Assembly: GCA_016929905.1 (NCBI GenBank)
Contig: JAFGHX010000143.1
Coordinates: 1 to 48,643, forward strand
Direction of reading: 5' to 3'
DNA length: 48,643 nucleotides
Source: Kiritimatiellia bacterium
GTDB taxonomy: Bacteria > Verrucomicrobiota > Kiritimatiellia > JAFGHX01
Shown here: positions 17,643-26,275 of the stretch, piece by piece
Layout: every line of letters begins with the position of its first letter
Numbering within the stretch: the stretch's first letter is position 1
Position numbers and translations under genes: made by a program
Notes under the pieces: generated by a model
What the model was told of the DNA's origin: nothing
Database searches by the model: none
What the model saw: the letters and a program-made list of their open reading frames with translations, nothing else

Positions 17643-20600
17643 ATGACGGATGCCGAGCTTCTGACGCAGTTTTTTGAGGCGGACTCTCAGGACGCATTTC
17701 GCACGTTGGTGGAGCGCCATGAGGCGATGGTGTTCAATACGTGCCTGCGCGGGTTTGAGGGGGATACCGCCCAGGCCGAGGACGCGGCGCAAGCGGTATT
17801 CATCCTATTCGCGCAGAAAGCCGCCACGATCCGGAGCGCAAGAGGCATCGGCTGGTGGCTGTTCCGGACGGCGAATTTCGTCGTCGCGAACATGAAACGG
17901 GAGGAGGCGCGGCGCAAACGGCGAGAGAAGGAGGCGGCCGAGATGGTTGAATCGACCCGCAACGGCGGATTTGAAGTTTCCTGGTGGACGGGAGTCGAAG
18001 CCCGCATCAACGAGGCGATCGCGGGGCTTGGCCGGCGCTATCAGCAGGCGGTGGTGCTCCATTTCCTGGAGGGCAAGACGTACAGGGAGGTGGCGCACGA
18101 GTTGGGCTGTTCGGAGAGCGCCGTGACGATGCGCGTCGCGCGCGCGATGACAAAGATCAAGGCGCGACTCGTGAAGCGGGGTGTTACCGTATCGGTGGCG
18201 GCGCTCGGCGCGTATCTGACCGGGCAGACCGCGCAAGCCGCGACGGCCGGGTTTGCCGGTTCGTGCCACGCGGCGGCGATGAGTTGCCTGGCGGGCAGCG
18301 CCGAGGCGTTTGCCGTACCGGCCGGCATAGCGCAAGGAGCGATGAACATGATGACATGGCTGAGAATCAGAACGGTGTCGGCTGCTGCGGGTGTGGCCGT
18401 ACTGCTGCTGGCCGGGGCAACGCTTGCCACGAAGACGGGATCGCGACCCGACACCGGCCGCGTCGTGGGGGGCGAGGCGCCCGCGCCTGCGGGCGTAACG
18501 GGGCCTGTCTACAAATTCGATATGGGCGAGACCCGGTCGGACGTGTGGCCGGATTTCACGCAGGTCACACACAAGTCTGCGTACGACCCGGCACAGGGCT
18601 TCGGTTGGACCGAGGCCCCGCGCTACGGGCACAGCCACGAGACGGGGCCGTACCCGGACAAACTGACCTGCGACTACGTTTCGGGCGGGGGCGAAGGCAG
18701 CAGCTATGGCGGCAAGTTCAGTTTCGCGCTCGATCTGCCGAACGGGCGCTACGGGGTGTACGTTCTGTCTGGCGATATCGGGCGCAGCTACTTCGGCGGG
18801 GCGGAGTATCTGTACGGGCGCTACGAGATAGACGGGCCGGCGAAGATGCCGCACCCGGACATTCGCATTGCGGCCGAAGGCCGTGAGATCGTGCGGTTCG
18901 TCCAGGATGTCGCGACGTTCCTGAAGGAAGAGTATTGGAAACACTATCGCGAACAGTACGATCCGGACGTCGATGACTGGCGCCGGTACATCGACTCGCG
19001 GTTCAAGCGCTACATGGCGACCGTGCAGGTGAGCGACGGCCAACTGAATCTCGATTTCGACGGCCTGCCGGTGAACGGGTTGGTGGTCTATCCGGCCTCG
19101 GACGCGGAGGGGATGGCAGGATTCTTCGAGACGCTGGACGCGGAACGCAAGCGGGACTGCCTCGTGAAACCCGCGCCCCGCACGCCGAAGGAGCCGGCGA
19201 CGCCGCGCGACGTGGACCGGGCGCGCGGATACATCCCCTTTGTGCGGCATTGGCAGCACGGGATAGGGTACGACGATCCGCCGAAACCCGAGGAACTCAC
19301 CGGGGAGATCCGCGTCTTTGCCGCGAAAGGCGAGATCGAGGCGGCCAAGTTCGCCGTGTACCCGCTGCAGGACCTGGGCACGACCCGCGTGGAGGTGGGC
19401 GACTTCGTGAATGTGGACGGCGGGAAGCCGTTGCCGGCGTCTATGGCCGACGTGCGCGTGGTGCAGTATACCCCGCATCGACAGTACCGGACGTATGGGG
19501 TGCGGGGATTCTCTCAGATCCATTGGGACAATGCGCCGGTGCGAAAGGGCGTCAACGGCGCGTACTGGCTGACGCTCAGGATTCCGAAGGATGTGACGAT
19601 CCCCCAGGGCGCCACCTACGGGCGGTACAAAGCGAAGGTCCGGTTCCTGCCGCAACGCGGCGAGCCGACCACATTGACGCTCAAATTGGTGGTCTTCCCG
19701 TTCGTCCTGGAGCCGGACGAGAAGCTCTGGCACGTGATGACGAACGCGCACTGGGGTTTCCCGGGCGTCACGTTCGCGCGGTACGCGCAGGCGCTGATGG
19801 AGATGGGGAACAATCTACCGTGCGTGCATCGCTCCAGCAAAGCCCGGGAAGTCGACGGCAAGGTCGTCGTGGATTACCGCGAGTGGGAAGACGAAATTGC
19901 CATGTGGCGCGGCGTTGGGTTCCCGATGTCGGCGATGATGATGAAAGGGGCGCATTCATGGGCACTACGCTATATCCCGCGCGAGCATTTCATCCAGCGC
20001 AGTCCGCACCTGGTGATCAAGGAATTCAGTCCCGAGTTCGACCGCATGATGCAGGCGCTGATCGGTGAGTACGTGGGCGAGTTCAAGAAGCGCGGATGGC
20101 CGGAACTGCTGTGGTACGTGTCCGGCGAGGCCGGCGGCGAGGGGCGCCTGGGCGTGGAGACGGAGAAACGCCTGCTCCAGAACACGCAGAAGGGGGGCGG
20201 CTTCTCGATTTCCGCGATGAACGCCATGAACTCTGTCAACGAGGCCACGCCGCACTGCGACATGCCGCTGATCGGCAAGAACATCCTGAACGAGGAATCC
20301 GTCGAGATCGTGACCGGGAAGTACGGCAAGCATCTGGGGTTCTATGCCTCGGGCAGAATGGCGCACGGCTTCTATGCCAAGGCGACGGGCGCGAAGTGCG
20401 TGATGGACGAAGGGTTCATGGCCGGCCTGTACGGACAGCCGTTCAACGGGCTCGACGGCGAGCGGGCGGGGGGCGACTGGACCCGGCTGCTCTTTGCGCC
20501 GGACGGCCCGACACCGAACGGGTACGTGCACGAGACCCGAGAGGGTGCGGATGACGCCGCCTATGTCGCCATGCTGCAGAAACGGATCCAGGCGGCGCGC

Positions 20601-20783
20601 CAGGCCGGCGGCCCGGCCGCAACGCTTGCCGCCGAGGCGGAGTCCTATCTCGAGGATGTCCTGGACAACATCGACTTGAACCGGCCGATGCGGCACGGCG
20701 TCAGCGGCGAAGCCATGGATCGCTGGCGACTGCAGATCGCGAAGCACATTGTCGGCCTCAATCAGGCACTTGGCGGGAGGTAA
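17643..20783 (+). CDS. ECF sigma factor fused across the membrane to a glycoside-hydrolase-like domain
   Basis: A single 1,046-aa frame. Residues ~8-80 are sigma-70 region 2 (FRTLVERHEAMVFNTCLR, EDAAQAVFILFAQK). Residues ~120-178 are region 4 (YREVAHELGCSESAVTMRVA). An Ala/Gly-rich linker follows (~180-235), then a membrane segment at ~243-262 (AAAGVAVLLLAGATLA). Next comes a carbohydrate-binding or malectin-like region (~287-500, starting YKFDMGETRSDVWPDF). The C-terminal part, ~525-1046, is a beta domain plus barrel resembling GH123/DUF4091 proteins, with LFAPDGPTPNGYVHETREG near the end. Sigma domains would be cytoplasmic and the rest extracytoplasmic. GGGAG upstream supports ATG 17643. 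An AAGGAG at 18334-18339, with in-frame ATGs at 18342-18351, could also yield a separate membrane-anchored enzyme. The gene heads a probable operon. Confidence 0.8.
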   Translation: MTDAELLTQFFEADSQDAFRTLVERHEAMVFNTCLRGFEGDTAQAEDAAQAVFILFAQKAATIRSARGIGWWLFRTANFVVANMKREEARRKRREKEAAEMVESTRNGGFEVSWWTGVEARINEAIAGLGRRYQQAVVLHFLEGKTYREVAHELGCSESAVTMRVARAMTKIKARLVKRGVTVSVAALGAYLTGQTAQAATAGFAGSCHAAAMSCLAGSAEAFAVPAGIAQGAMNMMTWLRIRTVSAAAGVAVLLLAGATLATKTGSRPDTGRVVGGEAPAPAGVTGPVYKFDMGETRSDVWPDFTQVTHKSAYDPAQGFGWTEAPRYGHSHETGPYPDKLTCDYVSGGGEGSSYGGKFSFALDLPNGRYGVYVLSGDIGRSYFGGAEYLYGRYEIDGPAKMPHPDIRIAAEGREIVRFVQDVATFLKEEYWKHYREQYDPDVDDWRRYIDSRFKRYMATVQVSDGQLNLDFDGLPVNGLVVYPASDAEGMAGFFETLDAERKRDCLVKPAPRTPKEPATPRDVDRARGYIPFVRHWQHGIGYDDPPKPEELTGEIRVFAAKGEIEAAKFAVYPLQDLGTTRVEVGDFVNVDGGKPLPASMADVRVVQYTPHRQYRTYGVRGFSQIHWDNAPVRKGVNGAYWLTLRIPKDVTIPQGATYGRYKAKVRFLPQRGEPTTLTLKLVVFPFVLEPDEKLWHVMTNAHWGFPGVTFARYAQALMEMGNNLPCVHRSSKAREVDGKVVVDYREWEDEIAMWRGVGFPMSAMMMKGAHSWALRYIPREHFIQRSPHLVIKEFSPEFDRMMQALIGEYVGEFKKRGWPELLWYVSGEAGGEGRLGVETEKRLLQNTQKGGGFSISAMNAMNSVNEATPHCDMPLIGKNILNEESVEIVTGKYGKHLGFYASGRMAHGFYAKATGAKCVMDEGFMAGLYGQPFNGLDGERAGGDWTRLLFAPDGPTPNGYVHETREGADDAAYVAMLQKRIQAARQAGGPAATLAAEAESYLEDVLDNIDLNRPMRHGVSGEAMDRWRLQIAKHIVGLNQALGGR

Positions 20784-20787
20784 GAAC

Positions 20788-22323
20788 ATGCAGTCAACGT
20801 CGGCGGTTTTCCGGCAAGGATGCGCGCTTCTGCGTGTATCTGAGGTAGGGCGGCCGTCTCGGCCGCCCATGGCCGGGCGGGACGCCCGGCCTACTTGGGC
20901 CCTCGGCGGACCCGCCTCAACGCATTCACGTCGGGCAGCAAGAAACCTGCAGTTGCTGGCCGCGGTCGCGGTGGTTCTGATCGCGACCGGCAGCGTTGGC
21001 GACTATTCATCCGGCGGCAAGCTGATCGAGTTCCTGACCTTCGCGCCGGCGCAGACGGCGCAGGCCGGCCCTCGGTTTCAGGTCGCCGCCGCGGCGATTC
21101 CCCCGACGATCGACGGCCGGCTCGACGACCCGTGCTGGCAGACGGCGGGGCTGACCGACGCGTTGACAGTGGCGAAATCGTTGGACAAACCCGCGCATCG
21201 TACGGTCGTGCGGGTCTGCTTCGACCGCGATGCGCTGTATGTGGCCTTCGAGGCGTTCGACGCGCGGCCCGACCTTATTCGGCAAGCCGAGACCGAGCGG
21301 GACGGCAAGGTCTGGCGCGACGACTGCGTAGAGGTCTTCCTGGATCCGACACGTAACGGTCGGGACGCCTTCCAGATCGAGGTCAGTGCCGGCGGAACGG
21401 TGTGGGACGGGCACCACGTCCTGCGGCCGAACGGCGAGGTGGAGACCGATCGCGGCTGGAACGCGGATCTGGAGACGGCGGCGGCGGTCAACGCCGGCGG
21501 CTACGTCGTGGAGCTGAAGATCCCGACTGCAGCGCTTGGCATCGATGCGGTGATGCCGGGCGCGTTGTGGGGGGCCAACTTCACGCGGATCACGCCCCGG
21601 TCGGGGGAGTATGCCTCCTGGGCGCCATGGCGCGCCTCGTACGGGCGGGGCAACAACGCGCGGCATTACGGGGCTCTCCTGCTGGGCCGGGCCGCCGTGA
21701 TGCTCGGGGAAGTGGACTTGGGCAGTCGGGCCGCCGGCCGGAACCGGTTGGAGGCGACGGTCTCGACAGACGATCCCGCGGCGGCCGAGCAGACGGATCT
21801 GGTCTTCCAGACTGTCACATCCGGACGCGAGCAGACGGTGACGGCTCCGATCCGCTGGGGAGGGCGGAAGGAAGTGGTTCTGCCGCTCGTCTACGAGCTG
21901 CCGAATGCGCCGGCACAGGTCCAGGCCGAGCTTCTTCTGAGGAGCCGCGACACGACGTACGCACGGTGCCGGTATACGGTTGACGTGCGCGGGCCGCGGC
22001 TGGCCGTGCGGTGCGCGACGCCCCACGTCACGCGCGGCGGGAAGCCGCTGATCGCGGACATCACGCTGTGGCTGGGCAACGAAGACCTGAAAACCGCCGA
22101 GCTCGAAGTGGAGGTCCGGCCGGGACCCGACGCCGCCGGGCAAGCGCTCAGCGAGCGCATCAAATTGGAGTGCTCCGGAGAAGCCCGGCTGGGCCTGAAC
22201 CTCGGCCGGCTTCCCGAAGGACGATATGCGTTGGCTGTCCGCCTGCTTGACGGTGCCGGCAACAGCCTGGAGAAGAAGAGCATTCCCGTGTCGGTCGTTG
22301 AGGATCTCTTTGGCGGTTGGTGA
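20788..22323 (+). CDS. Exported CBM9-like carbohydrate-binding protein
   Basis: An open frame of 511 aa starting 4 bp after the sigma-fusion stop, with GGGAGG before the ATG. The core from ~residue 95 (IPPTIDGRLDDPCWQTA, then DALYVAFEAFDARPDL, DDCVEVFLDP, and WNADLETAAAVNAGGYVVELKI) is the CBM9-like fold used by xylan-type binding modules and by many secreted proteins of this phylum. The remaining ~300 residues are beta-sandwich-like without a named family. A hydrophobic segment (LLAAVAVVLIATG) at ~residue 53-66 is the presumed signal or anchor. An unusually long N-terminal stretch before it contains a 50-bp palindromic repeat translated as GRPSRPPMAGRDARPT, so the true start may differ. It is probably coexpressed with the sigma fusion. 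Confidence 0.72.
   Translation: MQSTSAVFRQGCALLRVSEVGRPSRPPMAGRDARPTWALGGPASTHSRRAARNLQLLAAVAVVLIATGSVGDYSSGGKLIEFLTFAPAQTAQAGPRFQVAAAAIPPTIDGRLDDPCWQTAGLTDALTVAKSLDKPAHRTVVRVCFDRDALYVAFEAFDARPDLIRQAETERDGKVWRDDCVEVFLDPTRNGRDAFQIEVSAGGTVWDGHHVLRPNGEVETDRGWNADLETAAAVNAGGYVVELKIPTAALGIDAVMPGALWGANFTRITPRSGEYASWAPWRASYGRGNNARHYGALLLGRAAVMLGEVDLGSRAAGRNRLEATVSTDDPAAAEQTDLVFQTVTSGREQTVTAPIRWGGRKEVVLPLVYELPNAPAQVQAELLLRSRDTTYARCRYTVDVRGPRLAVRCATPHVTRGGKPLIADITLWLGNEDLKTAELEVEVRPGPDAAGQALSERIKLECSGEARLGLNLGRLPEGRYALAVRLLDGAGNSLEKKSIPVSVVEDLFGGW
20845..20894 (+). repeat. Two-hairpin palindromic element inside a coding region
   Basis: Outer GTA/TAC ends enclose two perfect 9-bp stems with 3-base loops: GGGCGGCCG-tct-CGGCCGCCC (20848-20868) and GGCCGGGCG-gga-CGCCCGGCC (20871-20891). 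The element lies in the N-terminal codons of the CBM9-like gene. Its length (50 bp) is not a multiple of three. Similar architecture occurs at 40545-40591 and 29643-29745. Confidence 0.75.
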
Positions 22324-22340
22324 ACACGGAGCGGAGTGGC

Positions 22341-23354
22341 ATGATGAACTCCATACCTAAGCAGGTCTTGATCGCGCTGGCCAGCGGGCTGCTGGCCGCG
22401 CCGAGCCTGTTCGGACAGGGCGCGCCCCCCGGCCGGGCGCTCACGCCGGACGAGGTCTCGGCCACGCACCCGGCCTTGTCGCCGGACGGCGAGCGCGTTC
22501 TGTATCGGGTCGAGAAAGGGCGCGGGAAAGCGCAACTGGCCATCCTCGATCTCGCGAGCGGCCAATCGACAACGCTGCCGTTCATGGAACGGCGTATGGC
22601 GGCTTCAGCCTGGATGGGGAACGGGCATATCGTGCGGGTGGAGGCATTTGCCGGGGAGCGCCATATCTTTCTGACCGATACGGCAGGTCAGGCCGTGCCG
22701 CTGGGCGGGCAGCGTGATGCGGTTGGCGAATACCCGGCCGCATCTCCCGACGGGCAGTGCTTGGCGTACGCGGCGCAGCGCGAGACCCGGATCGTCGACG
22801 TGACGGGCAGCGTCAAGGCGCGGGTTCCGGCGGAGCCCGAGCTGTTGGTTCCGATCGGCTGGCACCCGGACGGCCGGCTGGCGCTGGCCAGCGGCCGGGG
22901 CGACACCTACATTGTCGCCGCAGAAGGCGGCAAAGCCAGCTTGCTCGTTAAGAAACAGGGCGAGGTGTACGGCTACTTCATCGGCGGGCGATTCTCGCCG
23001 GACGGCAGGAGCCTGGCCCTGCTCTCCGACGACATGCAGCAAGGCTCGGCGTTCACCGCGTCGGTCTGGCTCTCATCGGCGCAGGGCGAGAACCCGCGCC
23101 AACTCCTGCCCGAGACCTGGAGCCCACGCTGGGTCGGCAACGACCGGCTGGCCGTTGTCTGCCGAGAGCGCGATCTTGAGCGGCTGGCGCTGCTTTCGCT
23201 CGAAGGCAAGATCGTCGACCGGCTCGCCCCGTGCGATGCGTTCGACTATTGCCCGGCAACCCGGACGTTGGTGTATGCCGTGCGGCTCGACACCAACGGC
23301 GACGGACTCGTGAGCAAGAAGGACGTGTCCCGGCTATACCTGTTGAGGCTCTGA
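22341..23354 (+). CDS. Exported PD40/TolB-like beta-propeller protein
   Basis: A 337-aa protein with a signal peptide (VLIALASGLLAAPSLFG, cleavage near GQG). Repeated blades carry the PD40-type motif in HPALSPDGERVLYR, YPAASPDGQCLAYA, GWHPDGRLALASG and GRFSPDGRSLALLS. These propellers act as extracytoplasmic binding scaffolds. Near the C-terminus DTNGDGLVSKKD fits a 12-residue EF-hand-type calcium loop. It starts 17 bp after the CBM9-like gene and is likely in the same operon. The ligand is unknown. ATG 22341 and 22344 are alternative starts; an upstream GTG at 22317 is less likely because it would precede the signal peptide. Confidence 0.72.
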   Translation: MMNSIPKQVLIALASGLLAAPSLFGQGAPPGRALTPDEVSATHPALSPDGERVLYRVEKGRGKAQLAILDLASGQSTTLPFMERRMAASAWMGNGHIVRVEAFAGERHIFLTDTAGQAVPLGGQRDAVGEYPAASPDGQCLAYAAQRETRIVDVTGSVKARVPAEPELLVPIGWHPDGRLALASGRGDTYIVAAEGGKASLLVKKQGEVYGYFIGGRFSPDGRSLALLSDDMQQGSAFTASVWLSSAQGENPRQLLPETWSPRWVGNDRLAVVCRERDLERLALLSLEGKIVDRLAPCDAFDYCPATRTLVYAVRLDTNGDGLVSKKDVSRLYLLRL

Positions 23355-23415
23355 CATGATTCGGAGCGGAAACACAACGCGGATGATTCCGTGGACAGAG
23401 GCAAATGCCGTTTCA

Positions 23416-23496
23416 ATGGAGGGCGAGGCTGTGCCGAGCCGCTTGCACGGGCAATTCGCGGGCTGGCGGGCGGCTCGGCACAGCCTCGCCCTCCAT
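23416..23496. repeat. Perfect 27-bp inverted repeat
   Basis: The arm at 23416-23442 (atggagggcgaggctgtg, then ccgagccgc) is exactly complementary to 23470-23496, with a 27-base spacer. It belongs to the same core family as the dispersed ggagggcgag repeats but is here arranged head-to-head. It occupies the 187-bp gap between the propeller gene and the next exported protein, and may attenuate transcription between them. Confidence 0.8.
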
Positions 23497-23541
23497 CAGA
23501 GCGAACACTGAACGTTCCGGAGCAGAGAGAAAGGAACCGTC

Positions 23542-24924
23542 ATGCGTTCAACCGAGACATTTCAAAGATGCTCGCCATGGGCAGTGCTCGCCCTCTTGGC
23601 TTTCTGCGCGGCCGGCAACGCCAGCACGCAGCCGTGGCGACAACCCGATCTTCCGTGCCGGCTGACGTTTGCGCCGTCACCCGCCTGGAACCAGGAGAGC
23701 CGGGACCGCACCGTGTTCGTGGCGATTGACGAGTTGTTGGAGCGCGCGGGCGCGCGTCCGGGCTTGGCGCCCCGGGCCAGGCTGCATGCGCTGTTTGGCG
23801 ACGGGACGCCAGCCCGCGCGCTGCCCGTGAACCTCGAGAAGCGAGTCGACGCGCCCAACGCCTGGGGCTACGTCTCGTGGCAGGCGCCCGAGCGCGCGCC
23901 GATCGCGTACGAGTTGTATCTCGGGCCGGGCAATACCATGCCGGCGATCGATCCGAAGCTGCCCACGCTCAACTTGGTCCGGAACCCCTCGTTCGAAGAG
24001 CAAACGGAAGGCTGGCCGATCGGTTGGCAGCCCTTGGCCACCAGCAACCTGAAGATGGACTCCAAGCGCTACGGCGAGTTGTCGGCGCCGGCAATCAGCG
24101 GGGAGCATTCTCTGCGGCTGCATTCAGACCATATGAATGCCCAGTCTTTCAGCAAGTGGTGCTACATCGGGCTTAGAGGCGTGCCGAGTGTGCCTGTCCG
24201 GGATCTGCAGGGCCAGAGAGTGGGCTTGTCGCTATGGGTGCTGATCCGAAAGGGCGATAAAGGCCCGAAAGCCCAGATTCGGCCCGTTGCGCGCCACGCG
24301 GTGATCCAGCCGATCCCGAGCACAGGCGGCGCCAAGCAGCGCGGGCGCCACGGCGCCTGGCGCGAGTGCTTCACGAGCGGCACGATCCACGAGAAGACCG
24401 AGGCAATCTCCGGATTTCCCAATATCACGGTGTCCCAAATCGAAGATCACATCGACTACTGCCTTGACCACGTGTCGGTCCAGATACTCCACGAACCGAT
24501 CATGAGGGCATCCCTGAACCGGCCCACCTACGGGCTGACGGAGAAGCAGGCGTTCCTGACCTACGAGCTTGTCTTTGACCAGCTGGGTCTGCTGGCGGAC
24601 CGCGGTGGGCTCTCATCCCTGACCCCCGGCGGTATTGCAGACAAGGGGGCGGCGGGGGTCAGCTACCTGACCCGCATCCCCGCGGATCGGCTCGGCAATC
24701 TGGACATGCGCGTACAGGTCTTCTTCGATACGAACCTGCAGGAAGCCCTGCTCAGCCGGACGTTCACGCCCCGCGCGAAAGGCGTCGTGGAACTCGACCT
24801 GGCACGGCTGGGAACCTGGCGCAAGTACCAGGTGGCCGTTGCGCTATTGCGAAAGGGCGACGGCGAGACCCTCTCGACCTCGGTCCTCGAATTCGAACGC
24901 CGGCAGGACATCTTCGATTTCTGA
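23542..24924 (+). CDS. Exported protein of unknown function
   Basis: A 460-aa protein. A signal peptide is clear (AVLALLAFCAAGNAS). Residues ~35-120 are beta-rich. Residues ~140-320 resemble a galactose-binding-like jelly roll, as suggested by LVRNPSFEEQTEGWPIGW, HSLRLHSD and VGLSLWVLIRKGD; this is a carbohydrate-binding fold. The final ~140 residues form another beta domain. No catalytic motif was recognised. AAAGGA before the ATG supports the start. It follows the sigma-fusion operon genes in the same direction after an inverted repeat, so it may be a fourth, partly uncoupled member. Confidence 0.65.
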   Translation: MRSTETFQRCSPWAVLALLAFCAAGNASTQPWRQPDLPCRLTFAPSPAWNQESRDRTVFVAIDELLERAGARPGLAPRARLHALFGDGTPARALPVNLEKRVDAPNAWGYVSWQAPERAPIAYELYLGPGNTMPAIDPKLPTLNLVRNPSFEEQTEGWPIGWQPLATSNLKMDSKRYGELSAPAISGEHSLRLHSDHMNAQSFSKWCYIGLRGVPSVPVRDLQGQRVGLSLWVLIRKGDKGPKAQIRPVARHAVIQPIPSTGGAKQRGRHGAWRECFTSGTIHEKTEAISGFPNITVSQIEDHIDYCLDHVSVQILHEPIMRASLNRPTYGLTEKQAFLTYELVFDQLGLLADRGGLSSLTPGGIADKGAAGVSYLTRIPADRLGNLDMRVQVFFDTNLQEALLSRTFTPRAKGVVELDLARLGTWRKYQVAVALLRKGDGETLSTSVLEFERRQDIFDF

Positions 24925-24931
24925 TCCGCGA

Positions 24932-25377
24932 TCACTGCACAAGATCGCCGCTCAGAATCGTCGGGCACCAGAACTTCTCTATGTACCCGATAACCAGTTG
25001 CGTGCCTTCGTCATGACTGACGTAGGGGGGCTGGGCTGGATTGTGCAGAGCGTCTGTCAGATCGCGGACCAGGACAATGTCCACACCCCATCGGACCATC
25101 TGCTTGATGGCGAACGTGCGGCCCAGAATGCACATACCCGTGTGAACACCCATGATGGCCACATGATGACCTCGTTCATCTTCGGCGCCATGGCCGCCAC
25201 GCGCTGAGCGGCGCCGGTGCTTGTGTGGTCATCCCACATGTCGCAGATGATAACGGCCGTCTCCTGCGCGACGACATCCTTCGCTTCCTCGATGACCTGC
25301 CAGACGTTGTGGCCCTGTTCGTCGTGTGCCAGTTTCTGCCGGCGGGTATGGAAGGTGAGTGCGATTGGCGGGCTCAT
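24932..25377 (-). pseudogene. Isochorismatase-type cysteine hydrolase with internal deletion
   Basis: The 5' part (25377 to ~25160) encodes an N-terminus with the nucleophile-elbow Asp motif AVIICDMWDDH and GAAQRVAAMAPKMNEV. A different frame then encodes the C-terminal half (MAIMGVHTGMCILGRTFAI with the catalytic Cys, then RDLTDALHNPAQPPYVSH). In intact relatives a long central section with the catalytic Lys lies between these. Here they abut with a frame change, so the middle is deleted and the gene is dead unless rescued. It lies downstream of and codirectional with the AraC gene. Confidence 0.7.
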
Positions 25378-25423
25378 GGGGACTCCTCCTGTTGCGATTC
25401 GAATGACCGTTTGCCGTTGCCTG

Positions 25424-26275
25424 TCAAGTGCCTCGACCCGGTTTGGGGTCTTGTCGAAACTCGCGCGGGCTCTTACCGAGCGTGCGTTTGCAGAACCGGG
25501 AGAAGGCGTGCGGGTCGGGGAACTCCATGCGGAAGGCGATCTCGCCGATGTTCATGTCGCTATTGCGCAGCAGAGAGGCGGCGACGCCCGCGCGCTGCTC
25601 GTCCAGAAACGTCTTGAGCGGCCTGCCTTCGCTCTTCTTGAACTGAGCGGAGATGTGGCTGGTCGAGAATCCCAGCCGCCTGGCCAATTCCTCGACTTTG
25701 ACAGGGCGTCCGTGCAGCGCCGCCACGCAGTCCTTGATTCGCTCACTCACGGACGGGGGGCTTTCGCCTTCGTATCCTTCCTCCCGGGCGGTCCGGTACA
25801 GGTGTACGCAGGCCGCCAGGAGGTACTCCAGCATGCTTGTCTCGACAGGCGCCGGCATCGCATCGTGCGGGAGGAGTCGAGCCATGGCCTCCTGAAGGGC
25901 CCGAGTCGGCCCCGAACGAGGCAGCATCTTCGGCGCCGCCGATTGCACGTTCAGGCCGGCGACTCTGAATTTGAAGGTGCCTGTCAGGATACGTGACTTC
26001 GGGTAAGCGACGGTATGGGCGTTATGCGGCGGCAATACGAAGAGGTCGCCGGGGCGCAACTCGAACCGCTCGCTTTCGGTGATCACCTCGAGCGGCGCGT
26101 CGCCCTGCACCATCGTCTCGATCTGCCAGAATGAATGGCTGTGGTGCGACGTACGGGGAAACCACGGATTGTGGAAAAGGCGCGCGTACAGTACGATACA
26201 GCGCAGGGGCAGACCGCTCGCGAACGGTTCCCAGTGCGCTGTGGATTTTGGCACGTTTTCCTGGTTTTCCGGCAT
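25424..26275 (-). CDS. AraC-family transcriptional regulator
   Basis: A 283-aa protein. The N-terminal cupin-type sensor has HHSHSFWQIETMVQG and FELRPGDLFVLPPHNAHTV. The C-terminal double HTH is complete (VEELARRLGFSTSHISAQFK, then EIAFRMEFPDPHAFSRFCKR, then SPREF). It probably controls the divergent beta-helix gene across the intergenic region. ATG 26275 lies inside a TTTTC-rich motif with no good ribosome site. GTG 26254 preceded by AGGA is an alternative start that removes seven residues. Confidence 0.85.
   Translation of the reverse strand: MPENQENVPKSTAHWEPFASGLPLRCIVLYARLFHNPWFPRTSHHSHSFWQIETMVQGDAPLEVITESERFELRPGDLFVLPPHNAHTVAYPKSRILTGTFKFRVAGLNVQSAAPKMLPRSGPTRALQEAMARLLPHDAMPAPVETSMLEYLLAACVHLYRTAREEGYEGESPPSVSERIKDCVAALHGRPVKVEELARRLGFSTSHISAQFKKSEGRPLKTFLDEQRAGVAASLLRNSDMNIGEIAFRMEFPDPHAFSRFCKRTLGKSPREFRQDPKPGRGT

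Noticed and set aside
17805..19751. A 648-codon minus-strand frame opposite the sigma-fusion gene
   Set aside because: Arg/His-rich antisense frame; the plus strand carries well-formed sigma and exported domains.
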